Assembly: GCF_004212215.1 (NCBI RefSeq) | Contig: NZ_QVFV01000001.1 | Coordinates: forward strand, 568,814-632,813 | DNA length: 64,000 nt | Direction: 5' to 3' | DNA from: Leptolyngbya iicbica LK | Lineage (GTDB): Bacteria; Cyanobacteriota; Cyanobacteriia; Phormidesmidales; Phormidesmidaceae | Shown: positions 18,269 through 25,858 of the stretch, in pieces | Layout of the letters: every line of letters starts with the position of its first letter | Numbering within the stretch: the first letter of the stretch is position 1 | Program-made: the position numbers and the translations under genes | Notes under the pieces: generated by a model | The model's input: only the letters and a program-made list of their open reading frames with translations | Told to the model about the DNA's origin: nothing | The model's database searches: none

Positions 18269-18485
18269 TTTTGGTATTCAAGCTTTATAAAGTTTGGATT
18301 GTTTTTTCTTCAAGGACATAGATTTATTTAAAGCTTAATAGCAATATGATTAGCACCATTTCTGGCGCAAGTCAGTAAATCAACAAATACAATCGCATGG
18401 CGCGATTCACTTCAGAGGATGATTGGGCAGTTTGCAGGCGACCACCATTCGTTACGCACAGTAATCGAGACGAGATGCTTCTCCA
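18269..18485. other. Right border of the AT-rich island, no gene
   Basis: The AT-rich composition continues to about 18380 and then returns to the local GC-rich background. No gene, terminator or clear repeat is visible. The Uma2 fragment starts at 18486. Confidence 0.45.
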
Positions 18486-18780
18486 TTAAACACTCTCGCG
18501 AGGCTTCAAGAGTTGGGCAACATTGAGCGACAGTGCTGGAAATTGGGGCGAGGTGAGGGTGTCGCTGCCCGTGAGTTCCTGCGCCTCATACAGCCCATCC
18601 ACCAGCGTCAACACCGTCACCAGTCGCGGCTGGGGTCAATAATCCAATACTCCCCAATGCCCCGTGTCGCATACTCCGATCGCTTATAGCGATAATCGCG
18701 ATCCTCATTCACCTTTCCCGGCGACACCACCTCCACCACCAACAGCGGCGCAGGCATCTCCTCCGCGATCGTGCTGCGGC
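18486..18780 (-). pseudogene. Uma2 3' fragment (displaced duplicate)
   Basis: About 290 bases match the 3' half of the intact Uma2 gene at 19760-20329 in the same orientation, at roughly 85-90% identity by eye. A one-base deletion near 18630 (CACCAGTCGC here, CACCCGATCGC in the intact gene) breaks the frame. Homology stops abruptly at about 18780. A stop lies in frame at 18486. It is a dead fragment. The intact copy lies beyond the DUF433/DUF5615 pair. Confidence 0.88.
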
Positions 18781-19095
18781 CCTTTGTGAGATTGCTGATT
18801 GCCCCTCGGAGATATTAGCGCCAACGCGATGGAGGGTCAGGGTGATTGTCGTTAACCATAGTTTGAAATTAGAACTCGGCAGAGCGATCGCTTTTCAGGG
18901 CTGGTGTAAAACGATGGGAGTAGAGTGAGATCGCTTCCACCCCTACTTTTACACCGAAACTCGGTAGCGCGGTCTTGCTATTAGGCCCGAGACGAAAAGC
19001 TTGTAGCAACTGAAGCCAACCAAAAATTTACGTTCTCCGGTCGGCATTAAGCCTGCGAGTGCCACAATAGATTTAAGCGATCGGCAAGACCCATC
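18781..19095. repeat. Spacer with left copy of a 42-base direct repeat flanking the toxin-antitoxin pair
   Basis: Bases 18884-18925 (gcgatcgcttttcagggctgg...gatgggag) recur at 19705-19745 with five or six differences. The two copies bracket the DUF433/DUF5615 gene pair in direct orientation. The rest of this spacer has no gene; it presumably contains the toxin-antitoxin promoter. Confidence 0.75.
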
Positions 19096-19344
19096 ATGAC
19101 CCGCGAAGAACTCCTATCTCGCATTTCCATTAACCCCAACATTTGCTTTGGCAAGCCCTGCATCCGGGGACATCGGATTTGGGCATCGCTGATTTTAGAC
19201 TTTCTCGCTAGCGGCACCGCAATCGCCGAAATCTTAGCCGACTATCCCGAACTCGAAGAAGCGGATATCTACGCCTGCCTCGCCTATGGCGCAGAAATGA
19301 GCCGCGAGCGATACCTGGATATTCCGCTAGAGGCTAGCGCGTGA
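19096..19344 (+). CDS. DUF433 antitoxin (VapB45-like)
   Basis: An 82-residue DUF433 protein: 'ISINPNICFGKPCIRGHRIWASLILDFLASG' is the family hallmark and 'ILADYPELEEADIYACLAYGAE' the second conserved block, a winged-helix DNA-binding fold. It overlaps the downstream DUF5615 gene by GTGA, the usual arrangement of this VapBC45-type module. The protein should neutralise the toxin and repress the operon. Direct repeats flank the pair. Confidence 0.92.
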   Translation: MTREELLSRISINPNICFGKPCIRGHRIWASLILDFLASGTAIAEILADYPELEEADIYACLAYGAEMSRERYLDIPLEASA

Positions 19345-19703
19345 GGCTCAAGCTAGATGAAAACATTGGCCAACGAGGAGTGACCCTGCTCAAGCAAGCC
19401 GGACACGACGTAGCAACAGTCGTCGAACAAGGATTAGCGTCTACCCCTGACGACAACTTGATTGAAGTTTGTCGGCAAGAGCAGCGTTGTCTGGTATCGC
19501 TCGACCTTGATTTTAGGTGTCTCCTGCGGTTCAAGCCTGCCGATTACTGCGGCATTGCCATTCTCCGGTTGCCCCCGCGTCCCGAGCCTCAAGATTTACT
19601 GGATACCTTGAAAACGTTGATAGGTGGCCTAGAGCGCGAGAAAATCACGGGCAAACTGTGGACAGTCCAGAAAGGCAGAATTCGCATTTATCAAGAAGAG
19701 TAG
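19341..19703 (+). CDS. DUF5615 PIN-like toxin (VapC45-like)
   Basis: A 120-residue PIN-like protein starting at the GTG at 19341 that overlaps the antitoxin stop. The acidic active-site residues are visible in 'LKLDENI', 'STPDDNLIEVC' and 'VSLDLDFR', matching the Mut7-C/PIN-like DUF5615 family. It is a predicted RNase toxin neutralised by the DUF433 protein. Length is normal and no disruption is visible, so the module looks intact. Confidence 0.9.
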   Translation: MRLKLDENIGQRGVTLLKQAGHDVATVVEQGLASTPDDNLIEVCRQEQRCLVSLDLDFRCLLRFKPADYCGIAILRLPPRPEPQDLLDTLKTLIGGLEREKITGKLWTVQKGRIRIYQEE

Positions 19704-19704
19704 C

Positions 19705-19745
19705 GCGATCGCCTTTCAGGGCTAGGTGAAACGATGGGAGTGGGG
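19705..19745. repeat. Right copy of the 42-base direct repeat flanking the toxin-antitoxin pair
   Basis: It matches 18884-18925 in direct orientation. It begins two bases after the toxin stop codon and ends about 14 bases before the 3' end of the intact Uma2 gene. Confidence 0.75.
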
Positions 19746-19759
19746 AGCGTTCTCTCCCT

Positions 19760-20329
19760 TCACGACTCCCCACGCGGATTCAAGATCTGGGCAACATCAA
19801 GCGACAATCCTGGAAATTGGGGCGAGGTGAGCGTGTCACTGACCATTAATTCCTGTGCCTCATACAGCCCATCCACCAGCGTCAAAACCGTCACCCGATC
19901 GCGGCTGGGGTCAACAATCCAATACTCGCCAATGCGCCGCGCCGCATACTGCGATCGCTTGTAGCGATAATCGCGATCCTCATTTACCTTCCCCGGCGAC
20001 ACCACCTCCACCACCAACAGCGGCGCAGGCATCTCCTCCGTAATGGTGCTACGAGATTGACCTTGCAGCGCTAAAACCAGATCCTCTCCCAACACCATCA
20101 AGTCGGGAATTCGCACGCGCCCCGACACCACCAATTCCGTTCGCCCTTGACGTACCCAGTCAAAGGGAAATCGCCGCAACAGCTGAGCCACCAAATAGCT
20201 AGCAATCACGACATTTTCTTCGCTCTCGGGTGGCAGCTCAACAATTTCTCCATCCACAAACTCGCAGCGACTTTCCGGGCCAGCTTCCAGGCTCAGAAAA
20301 TCCGCCAGCGTCAATTTCGTAGTGAGCAT
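19760..20329 (-). CDS. Uma2 family protein (DUF820)
   Basis: A 189-residue Uma2 protein with 'LTLADFLSLEAGPESRCEFVDGEIVEL', the 'RVRIPDLMVL' block, the core 'PLLVVEVVSPGK' and 'GEYWIVDPSRDRVTVLTLVDGLYEA'. The PD-(D/E)XK-like fold suggests a nuclease ancestor. It differs clearly from the Uma2 proteins at 14.9 and 29.3 kb. Its 3' half has a decayed duplicate at 18486-18780. It lies between two toxin-antitoxin modules and probably has its own promoter in 20330-20456. Confidence 0.88.
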   Translation of the reverse strand: MLTTKLTLADFLSLEAGPESRCEFVDGEIVELPPESEENVVIASYLVAQLLRRFPFDWVRQGRTELVVSGRVRIPDLMVLGEDLVLALQGQSRSTITEEMPAPLLVVEVVSPGKVNEDRDYRYKRSQYAARRIGEYWIVDPSRDRVTVLTLVDGLYEAQELMVSDTLTSPQFPGLSLDVAQILNPRGES

Positions 20330-20359
20330 GACCCCGCATCCTCATCTGTGTCAGTGGCT

Positions 20360-20413
20360 CTATTCTACCGTCACGCTTTTCGCCAGGCTGCGCAGCTGCT
20401 CCCCGTCTAAGCT
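20360..20413 (-). pseudogene. Displaced remnant of the glmS 3' end
   Basis: On the minus strand this reads SLDGEQLRSLAKSVTVE followed by TAG. It aligns with the last 17 residues of the intact glmS (GLDVDQPRNLAKSVTVE). The 21 bases ctattcta[c]gtcacgctttt at 20360-20380 match the glmS end at 21223-21243 with one difference, and similarity decays upstream. The remnant and the intact glmS end bracket the HepT/MntA pair as direct repeats. Confidence 0.82.
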
Positions 20414-20456
20414 GGGTCGAGCAAACCTGTCACGTTTTCAATCGCCAGCGATCGCC

Positions 20457-20804
20457 TTACTCCGAACTCTCTGCAAACTGCTGCGCCAGGCTCAGCAGTG
20501 CTGGCTTTATGACCGGCAGATCACGCTCGATCACCGACCAAACCTCATTCATATCCACGCTCAAATAATCGTGAATGAGCACATCACGAAAGCCTGCCAT
20601 TTGCCGCCAGGGAATCTCTGCATGATCCCGCTTCACTGTTTCTGAAAGTCGTTTAGTGGCCTCACCGATAATCTCAAAATTCCGAATGACCGCATCCTGC
20701 ATCATGGAATTGTCCATAAAAGCGGCCTTGCCCTCAGTCACATAGCTCTCAATGCGCTGAATGCATTCCAAAATATTGCTGAGATACAGTCCATCGTCTC
20801 TCAT
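20457..20804 (-). CDS. hepT: HepT-like HEPN ribonuclease toxin
   Basis: A 115-residue HEPN-domain protein (DUF86). The active site RX4HXY is present as RDVLIHDY, and the 'FEIIGEATKRLSETVKRDHAEIPWRQMAGFRDVLIH' block is diagnostic. HEPN toxins cleave RNA. In the studied HepT/MntA systems the partner nucleotidyltransferase adds AMP to the tyrosine of this motif and so inactivates the toxin. Its ATG overlaps the stop of the upstream MntA gene (ATGA). The pair sits directly downstream of glmS. Confidence 0.92.
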   Translation of the reverse strand: MRDDGLYLSNILECIQRIESYVTEGKAAFMDNSMMQDAVIRNFEIIGEATKRLSETVKRDHAEIPWRQMAGFRDVLIHDYLSVDMNEVWSVIERDLPVIKPALLSLAQQFAESSE

Positions 20805-21124
20805 AGTCGAACGGCATCCTGCATGACCCGATCTTTGATCCGTGCGTGCAAAGCTGACGGCGTCGCCACATCCACCGATCGCCCCAACAAATCGGCCAAG
20901 TCTTGCATCAGACCAATATGATCCAGCAGACTTCGCCCCGGTTCCAGGTCTACCAGCAGGTCAATATCACTCTCGGCATTGGCTTCACCTCGCGCCACTG
21001 AGCCAAACACCCGAATATTACTGGCGCCATACTTCTCCGCAATTTCGAGAATCTTGGGCTTTTGGCTTTGTAGCGTTTCCAACAGCGTCGTCATCAGCTG
21101 AAACCCACTAACATGCAACAGCAT
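20801..21124 (-). CDS. mntA: MntA-like minimal nucleotidyltransferase antitoxin
   Basis: About 107 residues; the ATG ten residues in (21094, MTTLLETL) is an equally good start and fits family length better. The catalytic motif is GSVARGEANAESDIDLLVDLE: GS, then DxD on adjacent strand residues. This minimal nucleotidyltransferase is expected to AMPylate the adjacent HEPN toxin. The pair is bracketed by the intact glmS end and a glmS 3' remnant, which suggests the module arrived as a unit. Confidence 0.92.
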   Translation of the reverse strand: MLLHVSGFQLMTTLLETLQSQKPKILEIAEKYGASNIRVFGSVARGEANAESDIDLLVDLEPGRSLLDHIGLMQDLADLLGRSVDVATPSALHARIKDRVMQDAVRL

Positions 21125-21222
21125 TGGGAAATTAGCGATCGCTTTTTCACCCCCCCCAATCCGCCGACTCAGCCCTGGCTGATGACGTGAGGCAAGTTAG
21201 CGATCGCCGATTTTCAACATCC

Positions 21223-23121
21223 CTATTCTACTGTCACGCTTTTGGCGAGATTACGAGGCTGATCGACATCCAGACCGCGACGGGCGGCGATGTGATACGC
21301 CAGCAATTGCAGGGGAATCACCGTGAGAATCGGCGACAGCAGCTCATCCACCGGGGGCACCGGCAGCAACGAGTTAAAGGTGAATTCCGCCTCCTCATCG
21401 TTCAAGGGCACCACACCGATGAGCTGGGCATCGCGGGCCTTCGCTTCCTGAGCGTTAGAGAGCACCTTGTCGTAGACGGTGCCGGGCATGGCGATCGCCA
21501 CCACCGGCACCTTGGCATCCAGCAGCGCGATCGGGCCGTGCTTCATTTCCCCAGCGGGGTAGCCTTCCGCATGGATGTAGCTGATTTCCTTCAGCTTCAG
21601 CGCCCCTTCCAGCGCAATGGGGAAGTTGATGCCCCGACCGAGGAAGATGAAATCCTGGGTTTCGCTGAAGTTATGGGCCAGCTCTTCGATGTAGCGCTCC
21701 TGGCTTTCCAGCACCGCTTCGATTTGCCCTGGCATCTGCCGTAACTCTTCGATGATCTGCTCAATGCGTTCTGGTTTCAGCGTTTGGCGACGGTAGGCCA
21801 AATCGAGCGCCAGGAAGTAGAACGCCATCACCTGGGCGATGAAGGTTTTCGTCGCCGCGACCCCAATTTCAATTCCCGCGTGGGTGTCGATGATGTGAGG
21901 CACGAGCCGCGCCAGGGAACTCTCGGGCCGATTGGTGATGCCTAACATGCGGGGAGCCAGGGCCAAATCTTCGGTCGCTTGGCGACGCTTTTGTTCCATT
22001 TCCAGCGCGGCGAGGGTGTCGGCGGTTTCGCCGGACTGGGTGACACCGATGGTGAGGGTATGGCGGGTCAGCGGCGAGGGCGAATAGCGAAACTCTGACG
22101 CATACTGCACCATCGTGGGAATGCCCGCGAGCTGCTCAATCAGGTATTTGCCCACGAGGCTGGCGTGCCAACTGGTGCCGCAGGCGACGATTTGCACATG
22201 CTCTAGGTCGGTGAACAGGTCGTCAGCCAGGCCCAAGGTGACTGGATTAGTGTCGCGATCGCTCGACCACGTCGTGTCCAAATAGGTTTCGACACAGGTG
22301 CGCACGACTCCCGGCTGCTCGTAGATTTCCTTGAGCATGAAGTGCTTGAAGCCCTGCTTTTCCACCATGATCGGGTTCCAGTTGAGGGAAAAGGGGCGCT
22401 TTTTGAGGCGATCGCCCGCAAAGGTATACACCTCGACCCCCAGCGGCGTCAGCTTCGCCAGTTCGCCATTTTCTAACGGCAGCACGGCGCGGGTGTGGGG
22501 CACGATCGCGGGCGTATCCGACGCGCAGAAAAATTCCCCTTGCCCAAAGCCGATAATCAACGGCGCTTGCTGCCGCACCACGATCAGGTCATCGGGATAG
22601 TCCGCATTGATCACCGCCAGGGCAAACGCCCCTTCCAGCTGGTTCACACTAATGCGTACTGCTTCAAAAAAGGGATTATCTTCGATGGAATCCGCCGCTG
22701 AAAGCTGCTTCATGTTTTCGGCAATCAGGTGGGGAATCACCTCCGTATCGGTGTCAGAGCGGAACTCGTGGCCCTTAGCTTTCAGCGTTTCCCGCAGTTC
22801 GCGATAGTTTTCGACAATGCCGTTTTGCACCACCGCGATGCGCCGATGAGTATCCGTGTGAGGGTGGGCGTTATACTCCTCAGGCTTACCGTGGGTGGCC
22901 CAGCGGGTGTGACCAATGCCCAGCCGCGCCGGATTTTCCATCCCCGCCAATTTATCCGCCAAATTCTGGAGCTTGCCTTTGGCCCGCACACATTCCAGCT
23001 CCCCTTCGAGCACGGTGGCGAGCCCGGCGGAGTCATAGCCGCGATACTCCAGCTTTTGGAGCCCTTCCATCAAGATGTCGCTAGCGGGGCGCGTGCCAAT
23101 GTAACCAACGATGCCACACAT
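21223..23121 (-). CDS. glmS: Glutamine--fructose-6-phosphate aminotransferase (isomerising)
   Basis: A 632-residue enzyme making glucosamine-6-phosphate from fructose-6-phosphate and glutamine, the entry step to peptidoglycan and lipopolysaccharide amino sugars. The N-terminus is MCGIVGYIG, with catalytic Cys2 of the glutamine amidotransferase domain (about 2-220). Two SIS sugar-isomerase domains follow, including 'VACGTSWHASLVGKYL' and 'ITQSGETADTLAAL'-type phosphosugar loops. The C-terminus is DQPRNLAKSVTVE, the conserved end recognised by Tn7 TnsD in other bacteria. AAGGAGCAACTTCT precedes the ATG. Cytoplasmic. Confidence 0.97.
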   Translation of the reverse strand: MCGIVGYIGTRPASDILMEGLQKLEYRGYDSAGLATVLEGELECVRAKGKLQNLADKLAGMENPARLGIGHTRWATHGKPEEYNAHPHTDTHRRIAVVQNGIVENYRELRETLKAKGHEFRSDTDTEVIPHLIAENMKQLSAADSIEDNPFFEAVRISVNQLEGAFALAVINADYPDDLIVVRQQAPLIIGFGQGEFFCASDTPAIVPHTRAVLPLENGELAKLTPLGVEVYTFAGDRLKKRPFSLNWNPIMVEKQGFKHFMLKEIYEQPGVVRTCVETYLDTTWSSDRDTNPVTLGLADDLFTDLEHVQIVACGTSWHASLVGKYLIEQLAGIPTMVQYASEFRYSPSPLTRHTLTIGVTQSGETADTLAALEMEQKRRQATEDLALAPRMLGITNRPESSLARLVPHIIDTHAGIEIGVAATKTFIAQVMAFYFLALDLAYRRQTLKPERIEQIIEELRQMPGQIEAVLESQERYIEELAHNFSETQDFIFLGRGINFPIALEGALKLKEISYIHAEGYPAGEMKHGPIALLDAKVPVVAIAMPGTVYDKVLSNAQEAKARDAQLIGVVPLNDEEAEFTFNSLLPVPPVDELLSPILTVIPLQLLAYHIAARRGLDVDQPRNLAKSVTVE

Positions 23122-23426
23122 AGAAGTTGCTCCTTATCTATGAACGATGACGCCAACGCAGAGAGGGAGACCAGAACGGCAGTCGTGACTGCGATCGCCT
23201 CTTTGCCCAACTGTACGGACTGGAGTGAATTCCGTATGGGTGTGAATGATACAACTTATCTGCCCAGGGCGGGGGGCAATTCGGCTGGAAAGGCGTGAAC
23301 CCAACGAACCGTGACGAATTTTACCCCAAGTGCAAAATCCGCCTTAGGCAGCGGGCATGTTGAAACCGGGAGCGGGGTAAGCCATGCCCCTAGCAACCGC
23401 TGCACTCAACTGTAAAAGGAGTCACC
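23122..23426. other. Divergent intergenic region between glmS and the oxidoreductase gene
   Basis: About 305 bases carrying both divergent promoters and the two ribosome sites (AAGGAGC for glmS, AAAGGAGT at 23416-23423 for the next gene). No further gene or clear structured RNA is visible. Confidence 0.45.
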
Positions 23427-24470
23427 ATGACCCGCGATCGCATGCGACTGGCGCAATTTGGCGTGGGGCGCTGGGGCAATCATCTGCTCCGCAACTTTTT
23501 AGCCTTAGAGTCTGTTGACGTGGTCGCTGTCGTGGAACCGCGAACCGCCCAGCACGCTACCATTCGCGACAAGTTTCACCTGACCCCAGAGTTCAACCTC
23601 ACGGCGGATGCTGAGGCAGTGTTGGCAGATCCCGCTGTGGATGCCGTGGCGATCGCTACCCCCGCCGCCACCCACTACCCTCTCATCAAAACCGCCCTCA
23701 AAAATGGCAAACACGTGCTCGCCGAAAAGCCCCTGACCCTCGACGTGGCTGAGTGTGAGGAACTGTGCCAACTCGCTGCCGCTCATGGCGTGCAGTTGGT
23801 CATTGACCATACTTACTTATTTCATCCCGTTGTACGGCAGGGGTTGGCGGTCTTGAGTGAGCAACCGTTGGGCACGCTGCGCTACGGCTACGCCACCCGC
23901 ACCAATCTCGGCCCCGTGCGCCCCGATGTCGATGCCCTGTGGGATTTGTCCATTCACGACATCACCATCTTTAATCACTGGCTGGGCGAAACGCCGATCG
24001 CCGTCACCGCTCAGGGACAAATCTGGCTCCAGGGCAATCGCGCTTCACAGCGGCTGTTTCCCACGGGCTTGGCCGATGTCGCCTGGTTGCGGCTGTTCTA
24101 CCCCAGCGGTTTTGAGGCGACGATTCACGTCAGTTGGGCCAACCCCGACAAGCAAAGAAGACTGGGCATGGTGGGCGATCGCGGCACCTTGATTTTTGAC
24201 GAAATGCAGGCTGACGCCCCCCTGGTTTTGAAACGCGGCGAATTTACCCCCGACGGCATCTATTTTGTCCCCACCAATCTGGCGCAAGAGGCGATCGACA
24301 TTCCCCCCAGCGAACCGCTGAAACAGGTCTGCGAGCACTTCATCGACTGCGTTACGCAGCAGCAACCCTCGTTAATTTCCTCCGGCCCTGTGGGGACGGA
24401 CTTGGTCAAGGTACTGGTGGCACTGTCGCGATCGCTGAACCAAGCCGGGCAGCGAGTGGCGGTGGAGTAG
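23427..24470 (+). CDS. Gfo/Idh/MocA family NAD(P)-dependent oxidoreductase
   Basis: A 347-residue protein. The N-terminal Rossmann fold begins with 'LAQFGVGRWGNHLLRNF', and 'GKHVLAEKPLTL' near residue 100 is the family EKP motif. The C-terminal alpha/beta domain contains 'DLSIHDITIFNHWLGE' with the conserved histidine. Members oxidise or reduce sugars and sugar nucleotides. The specific substrate cannot be told; amino-sugar metabolism is conceivable given divergent glmS, but that is only context. AAAGGAG supports the start. Confidence 0.88.
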   Translation: MTRDRMRLAQFGVGRWGNHLLRNFLALESVDVVAVVEPRTAQHATIRDKFHLTPEFNLTADAEAVLADPAVDAVAIATPAATHYPLIKTALKNGKHVLAEKPLTLDVAECEELCQLAAAHGVQLVIDHTYLFHPVVRQGLAVLSEQPLGTLRYGYATRTNLGPVRPDVDALWDLSIHDITIFNHWLGETPIAVTAQGQIWLQGNRASQRLFPTGLADVAWLRLFYPSGFEATIHVSWANPDKQRRLGMVGDRGTLIFDEMQADAPLVLKRGEFTPDGIYFVPTNLAQEAIDIPPSEPLKQVCEHFIDCVTQQQPSLISSGPVGTDLVKVLVALSRSLNQAGQRVAVE

Positions 24471-24530
24471 GTGGGTGTGAGGGTGGTTGGGTAGCTGAGT
24501 GGTTGGGTGGCTGAGTGGCTGGGTAGGTGA
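24466..24530. repeat. G-rich imperfect repeat tract
   Basis: Units of GTGGGTGTGAGGGTGGTTGGGTGGCTGAGTGG run from the oxidoreductase stop codon into the spacer, followed by a C-rich stretch (CCCCCTCGCTCCCCTAGCCCCC). Similar to the tracts at 6940-7017, 34116-34170 and 48600-48700. Confidence 0.5.
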
Positions 24531-24609
24531 TGAGTGCCCCCTCGCTCCCCTAGCCCCCTCGCTCCTCCACTCCCTATGTCATCTTGGTAGCAGTCTTGAG
24601 AACACAGTG

Positions 24610-25770
24610 ATGAGTCGGTTATTGCAAACGTGGCTGAATGGGCTGGAATCTCGGTGGGTGGCTCCGGCGTACTCGGGCGGGGTATTGCTGGGGCTGGCGA
24701 TCGCGCTCTTGGGGGCGGCGGTCAACAGTATGGCGGGGTGGCTCTATGCCATGGGGGGCGTGATGATCGCGATCGCCCTGATCAACATTTGGGGAGCTCC
24801 CCGCAGCTTGCAGGGTCTACAAGTCCATCGCCAACCGATTCGGCCCATCAGCGCTGGAGAACCGCTCACCGCTGAAATCACGATCGACAATCCCACCCCC
24901 CAGGCCAAGGTGCTGCTGCAAGTGCGGGATCAGCTGCCGGCCGCCCTCGGTCCCCTGCCCGAAACTGCGATCGCCACCCTAGCACCGCATCAGTCCCACA
25001 CCTGGACTTACACCATCACGCCGACCCAGCGCGGCATTTATCACTGGGAGACGGTGACGTTACGCACCGCCGCGCCCTTTGGGCTGTTCTGGTGTCAGCG
25101 ATCGCGCCCCGCTGCCACCCATGCCACCGTTTATCCGCAAATTTTGCCCCTCACCCGCTGCCCGCTAATTGACCAGATGGGCATCGCCGAAGGCCCCCGA
25201 TGGCAAGCCTATCGTCAAGCCCAGCAAGCCACCCAGGGGTTGACGCGGGCCATGCGGCCCTATCGCTGGGGCGACCCTACCCGGTTGATTCACTGGCGGA
25301 CTAGTGCCCGCTATGGTGACCTGCGCGTCCGCGAACTGGAGGAGCAAACCGCCGATAATCAGGTGCTGATTGGGCTGGATACCCGCGATCGCTGGTCCCC
25401 AGAAGCCTTTGAAGCCGCCGTCATCGCTGCTGCCAGCCTTTATATTTACAGTCTGCGGCAGCAACTCACCGTCGCCCTGTGGCTGCCCCACACGGGTCTA
25501 TTGCAAAATCGCCACACCGTGCTCTCGGCCCTCGCCGAAGTGATGCCCGGTCAGCCCCAGACCCAGCGCCTCCCCGCCCAACCGTTGATCTGGCTCGGCA
25601 CGCCGACCCCGCCCCAGTTGCCGCTGGGCAGTGTCTGGGTGCAATGGCCCGCAGCGACCAACGCCAATCCGGCCCTGGCGGCGACCCCCACCTTGACGAT
25701 CGCCTCCGAAACGCCGCTGGCGGATCAACTTGCCGCCAATTTGCCAGGAACCATGGCCGCGTCTCGGTGA
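24610..25770 (+). CDS. DUF58 domain membrane protein
   Basis: About 386 residues from the ATG at 24610. The frame is open to 24499, but that part overlaps a G/C-rich repeat tract and looks non-coding. Two adjacent N-terminal helices (about residues 18-36 and 41-60) precede an extracytoplasmic-like beta domain. The DUF58 signature 'MRPYRWGDPTRLIHWRTSARYGDLRVREL' then leads into a von Willebrand A-like region. DUF58 proteins are normally encoded with MoxR ATPases. Here the moxR operon is about 14.6 kb upstream, so the functional unit is split. Confidence 0.88.
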   Translation: MSRLLQTWLNGLESRWVAPAYSGGVLLGLAIALLGAAVNSMAGWLYAMGGVMIAIALINIWGAPRSLQGLQVHRQPIRPISAGEPLTAEITIDNPTPQAKVLLQVRDQLPAALGPLPETAIATLAPHQSHTWTYTITPTQRGIYHWETVTLRTAAPFGLFWCQRSRPAATHATVYPQILPLTRCPLIDQMGIAEGPRWQAYRQAQQATQGLTRAMRPYRWGDPTRLIHWRTSARYGDLRVRELEEQTADNQVLIGLDTRDRWSPEAFEAAVIAAASLYIYSLRQQLTVALWLPHTGLLQNRHTVLSALAEVMPGQPQTQRLPAQPLIWLGTPTPPQLPLGSVWVQWPAATNANPALAATPTLTIASETPLADQLAANLPGTMAASR

Positions 25771-25858
25771 GATTGATTCCCCGAGTCACCGCTGTGCCAT
25801 GTGACAGAATCAGCAACTTCGATTACCGTTTGGGCAAATTAGCGCTCCCATCGCCATC

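Noticed and set aside
20380-21222. Tn7-like element downstream of glmS
   Set aside because: No tnsABCD-like genes and no repeated transposon-end sites were seen; only a toxin-antitoxin pair is present, and the glmS end is duplicated, which Tn7 does not do.
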